Source of the DNA: Fratercula arctica
Taxonomy: Eukaryota > Chordata > Aves > Charadriiformes > Alcidae
DNA length: 64,000 bases
Direction of reading: 5' to 3'
NCBI GenBank assembly: GCA_947846985.1
Contig: CANTUZ010000001.1
Location: 111,431,757 to 111,495,756, forward strand
Numbering within the stretch: the stretch's first letter is position 1; the number at the start of each line of letters is the position of its first letter. Positions 63,120 to 64,000 of the stretch are shown in pieces. A model generated the notes under the pieces. That model had not been told where the DNA came from. It did not search any database and was given only the letters and a program-made list of their open reading frames with translations. A program made the translations under genes and the position numbers.

Positions 63120-64000
63120 ATATAGTTTAAAACCCTATAATGATAATTATCTTCCAGTTCTATCCTTTTTGTCCCACTGAAATCTTTGCTTCCTGCACAA
63201 TTTGTAGATAGTAGCCTTCTAAATCCTTAAAGTAATCCAGCCACTCCTTCCTGTAGGTACTTCTGACCTTGTAATTAAATGCTAGGACAATTATCTCCTT
63301 TCTCCTAGTTGCCCATTCAGCTGCCTCAGACAAGGTTCCTTTGTAAATTTACCCCTACAGGATAATTGCCTCAAAAATTCTTTCTGCCCCCATACTTTTC
63401 TTTTGTTTAAATGAATCTGTTATCAGTGTTTTCAGCTTTGCCACTGCCTTTACAGCTTCCTGATTTCTTTTTCTTTCTTTTTCTTTTTTTTCCAGGTGCA
63501 ATACCCTCCAGACTGTTAGCTTTGTCTAAAGCCCTTTCACAAGGTAGATCTTACTACTGTTACCCACATTCATTACATTCATTTGCATTCAGTTAAAAAT
63601 ACTTAAATACATATGTATTTAAACCCTTAACATTTGCTTTTGAGAAAACAGGTTAAGTCTGTGCAACAGACACTATGGTTCTGCATCAAAACATAGGCAG
63701 AGAGGCTTTCACTTGCTTTCAGAGCGGGTTGAATTTCCTAGAGTCATATTCAGTTGCATTAAATCATTGTAATACTGTGGTCTTTGTCAATGGAGGAAGG
63801 GGATGCTGACTTTCAGCAAGGTAAACTTTGTTTTTTAGAGCTAGAATAGCTTCAGGTTCAGTGCTCATGAATTCAAATACAGGTTCCAATAGTTACCTCT
63901 CCAAAGCCCTAGAAAAGTCATTTTACCTGCTTATTTCTTTATGAGACTGTTACTGCATTTTTGTACTGAAAGAATTAGGTGTTTTAAAGCATACACCATC
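63120..64000. other. Unique AT-rich DNA, no gene seen
   Basis: Sequence upstream of the truncated CR1 5' end. A T/C-rich tract lies around 63465-63495. No exon or repeat was recognised. Confidence 0.5.

Noticed and set aside
1..64000. CRISPR array, bacterial operon, prophage or plasmid features
   Set aside because: No spaced direct repeats and no compact gene order; CR1, LTRs and microsatellites identify avian nuclear DNA.

Overview
The window looks like intergenic or intronic DNA from a bird macrochromosome. It is AT-rich and CpG-poor, and I find no protein-coding host exon I can defend. The repeats are the typical avian mix: CR1 LINEs (Chicken Repeat 1) ending in the diagnostic ATTCTATG-type tail, plus solo LTRs of endogenous retroviruses. 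I found no bacterial-type genes, CRISPR array, tRNA or rRNA. CR1 and LTR families were recognised from memory of their consensus sequences, not by a database search, so subfamily names are withheld.

Layout: 1-690 old antisense CR1 fragment; 4435-5594 decayed CR1 with an internal deletion; about 9060-9430 CpG-rich patch; 11929-12509 solo LTR with a perfect 6-bp target duplication; 17137-17552 CR1 3' end of a different subfamily; 18045-18310 antisense CR1 scrap; 26652-28634 CR1 split by a 638-bp solo LTR at 26873-27510; 30655 to about 31250 LTR on the minus strand; 32786-34294 CR1 with a 34-bp out-of-order piece at its 5' end; 34295-60072 about 26 kb of mostly unique DNA with microsatellites; 60073-63119 the longest CR1 (minus strand), carrying the endonuclease and reverse transcriptase regions of ORF2.

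The most informative part is the CR1 biology. The copies at 32.8-34.3 kb (+) and 60.1-63.1 kb (-) belong to one young subfamily (8 differences in about 345 bases compared by eye). They share two in-frame stop codons at homologous positions, so their common source element probably already carried a broken ORF2. The + copy also has a 34-bp fragment of its own downstream region joined in frame to its 5' end with 3-bp microhomology, as expected from a template switch late in reverse transcription.

I found no convincing new multi-gene system. Host-level candidates are limited to a CpG-rich patch, a few homeobox/SOX/CRE-motif-rich stretches that could be conserved enhancers, and isolated open frames that I judge to be chance.
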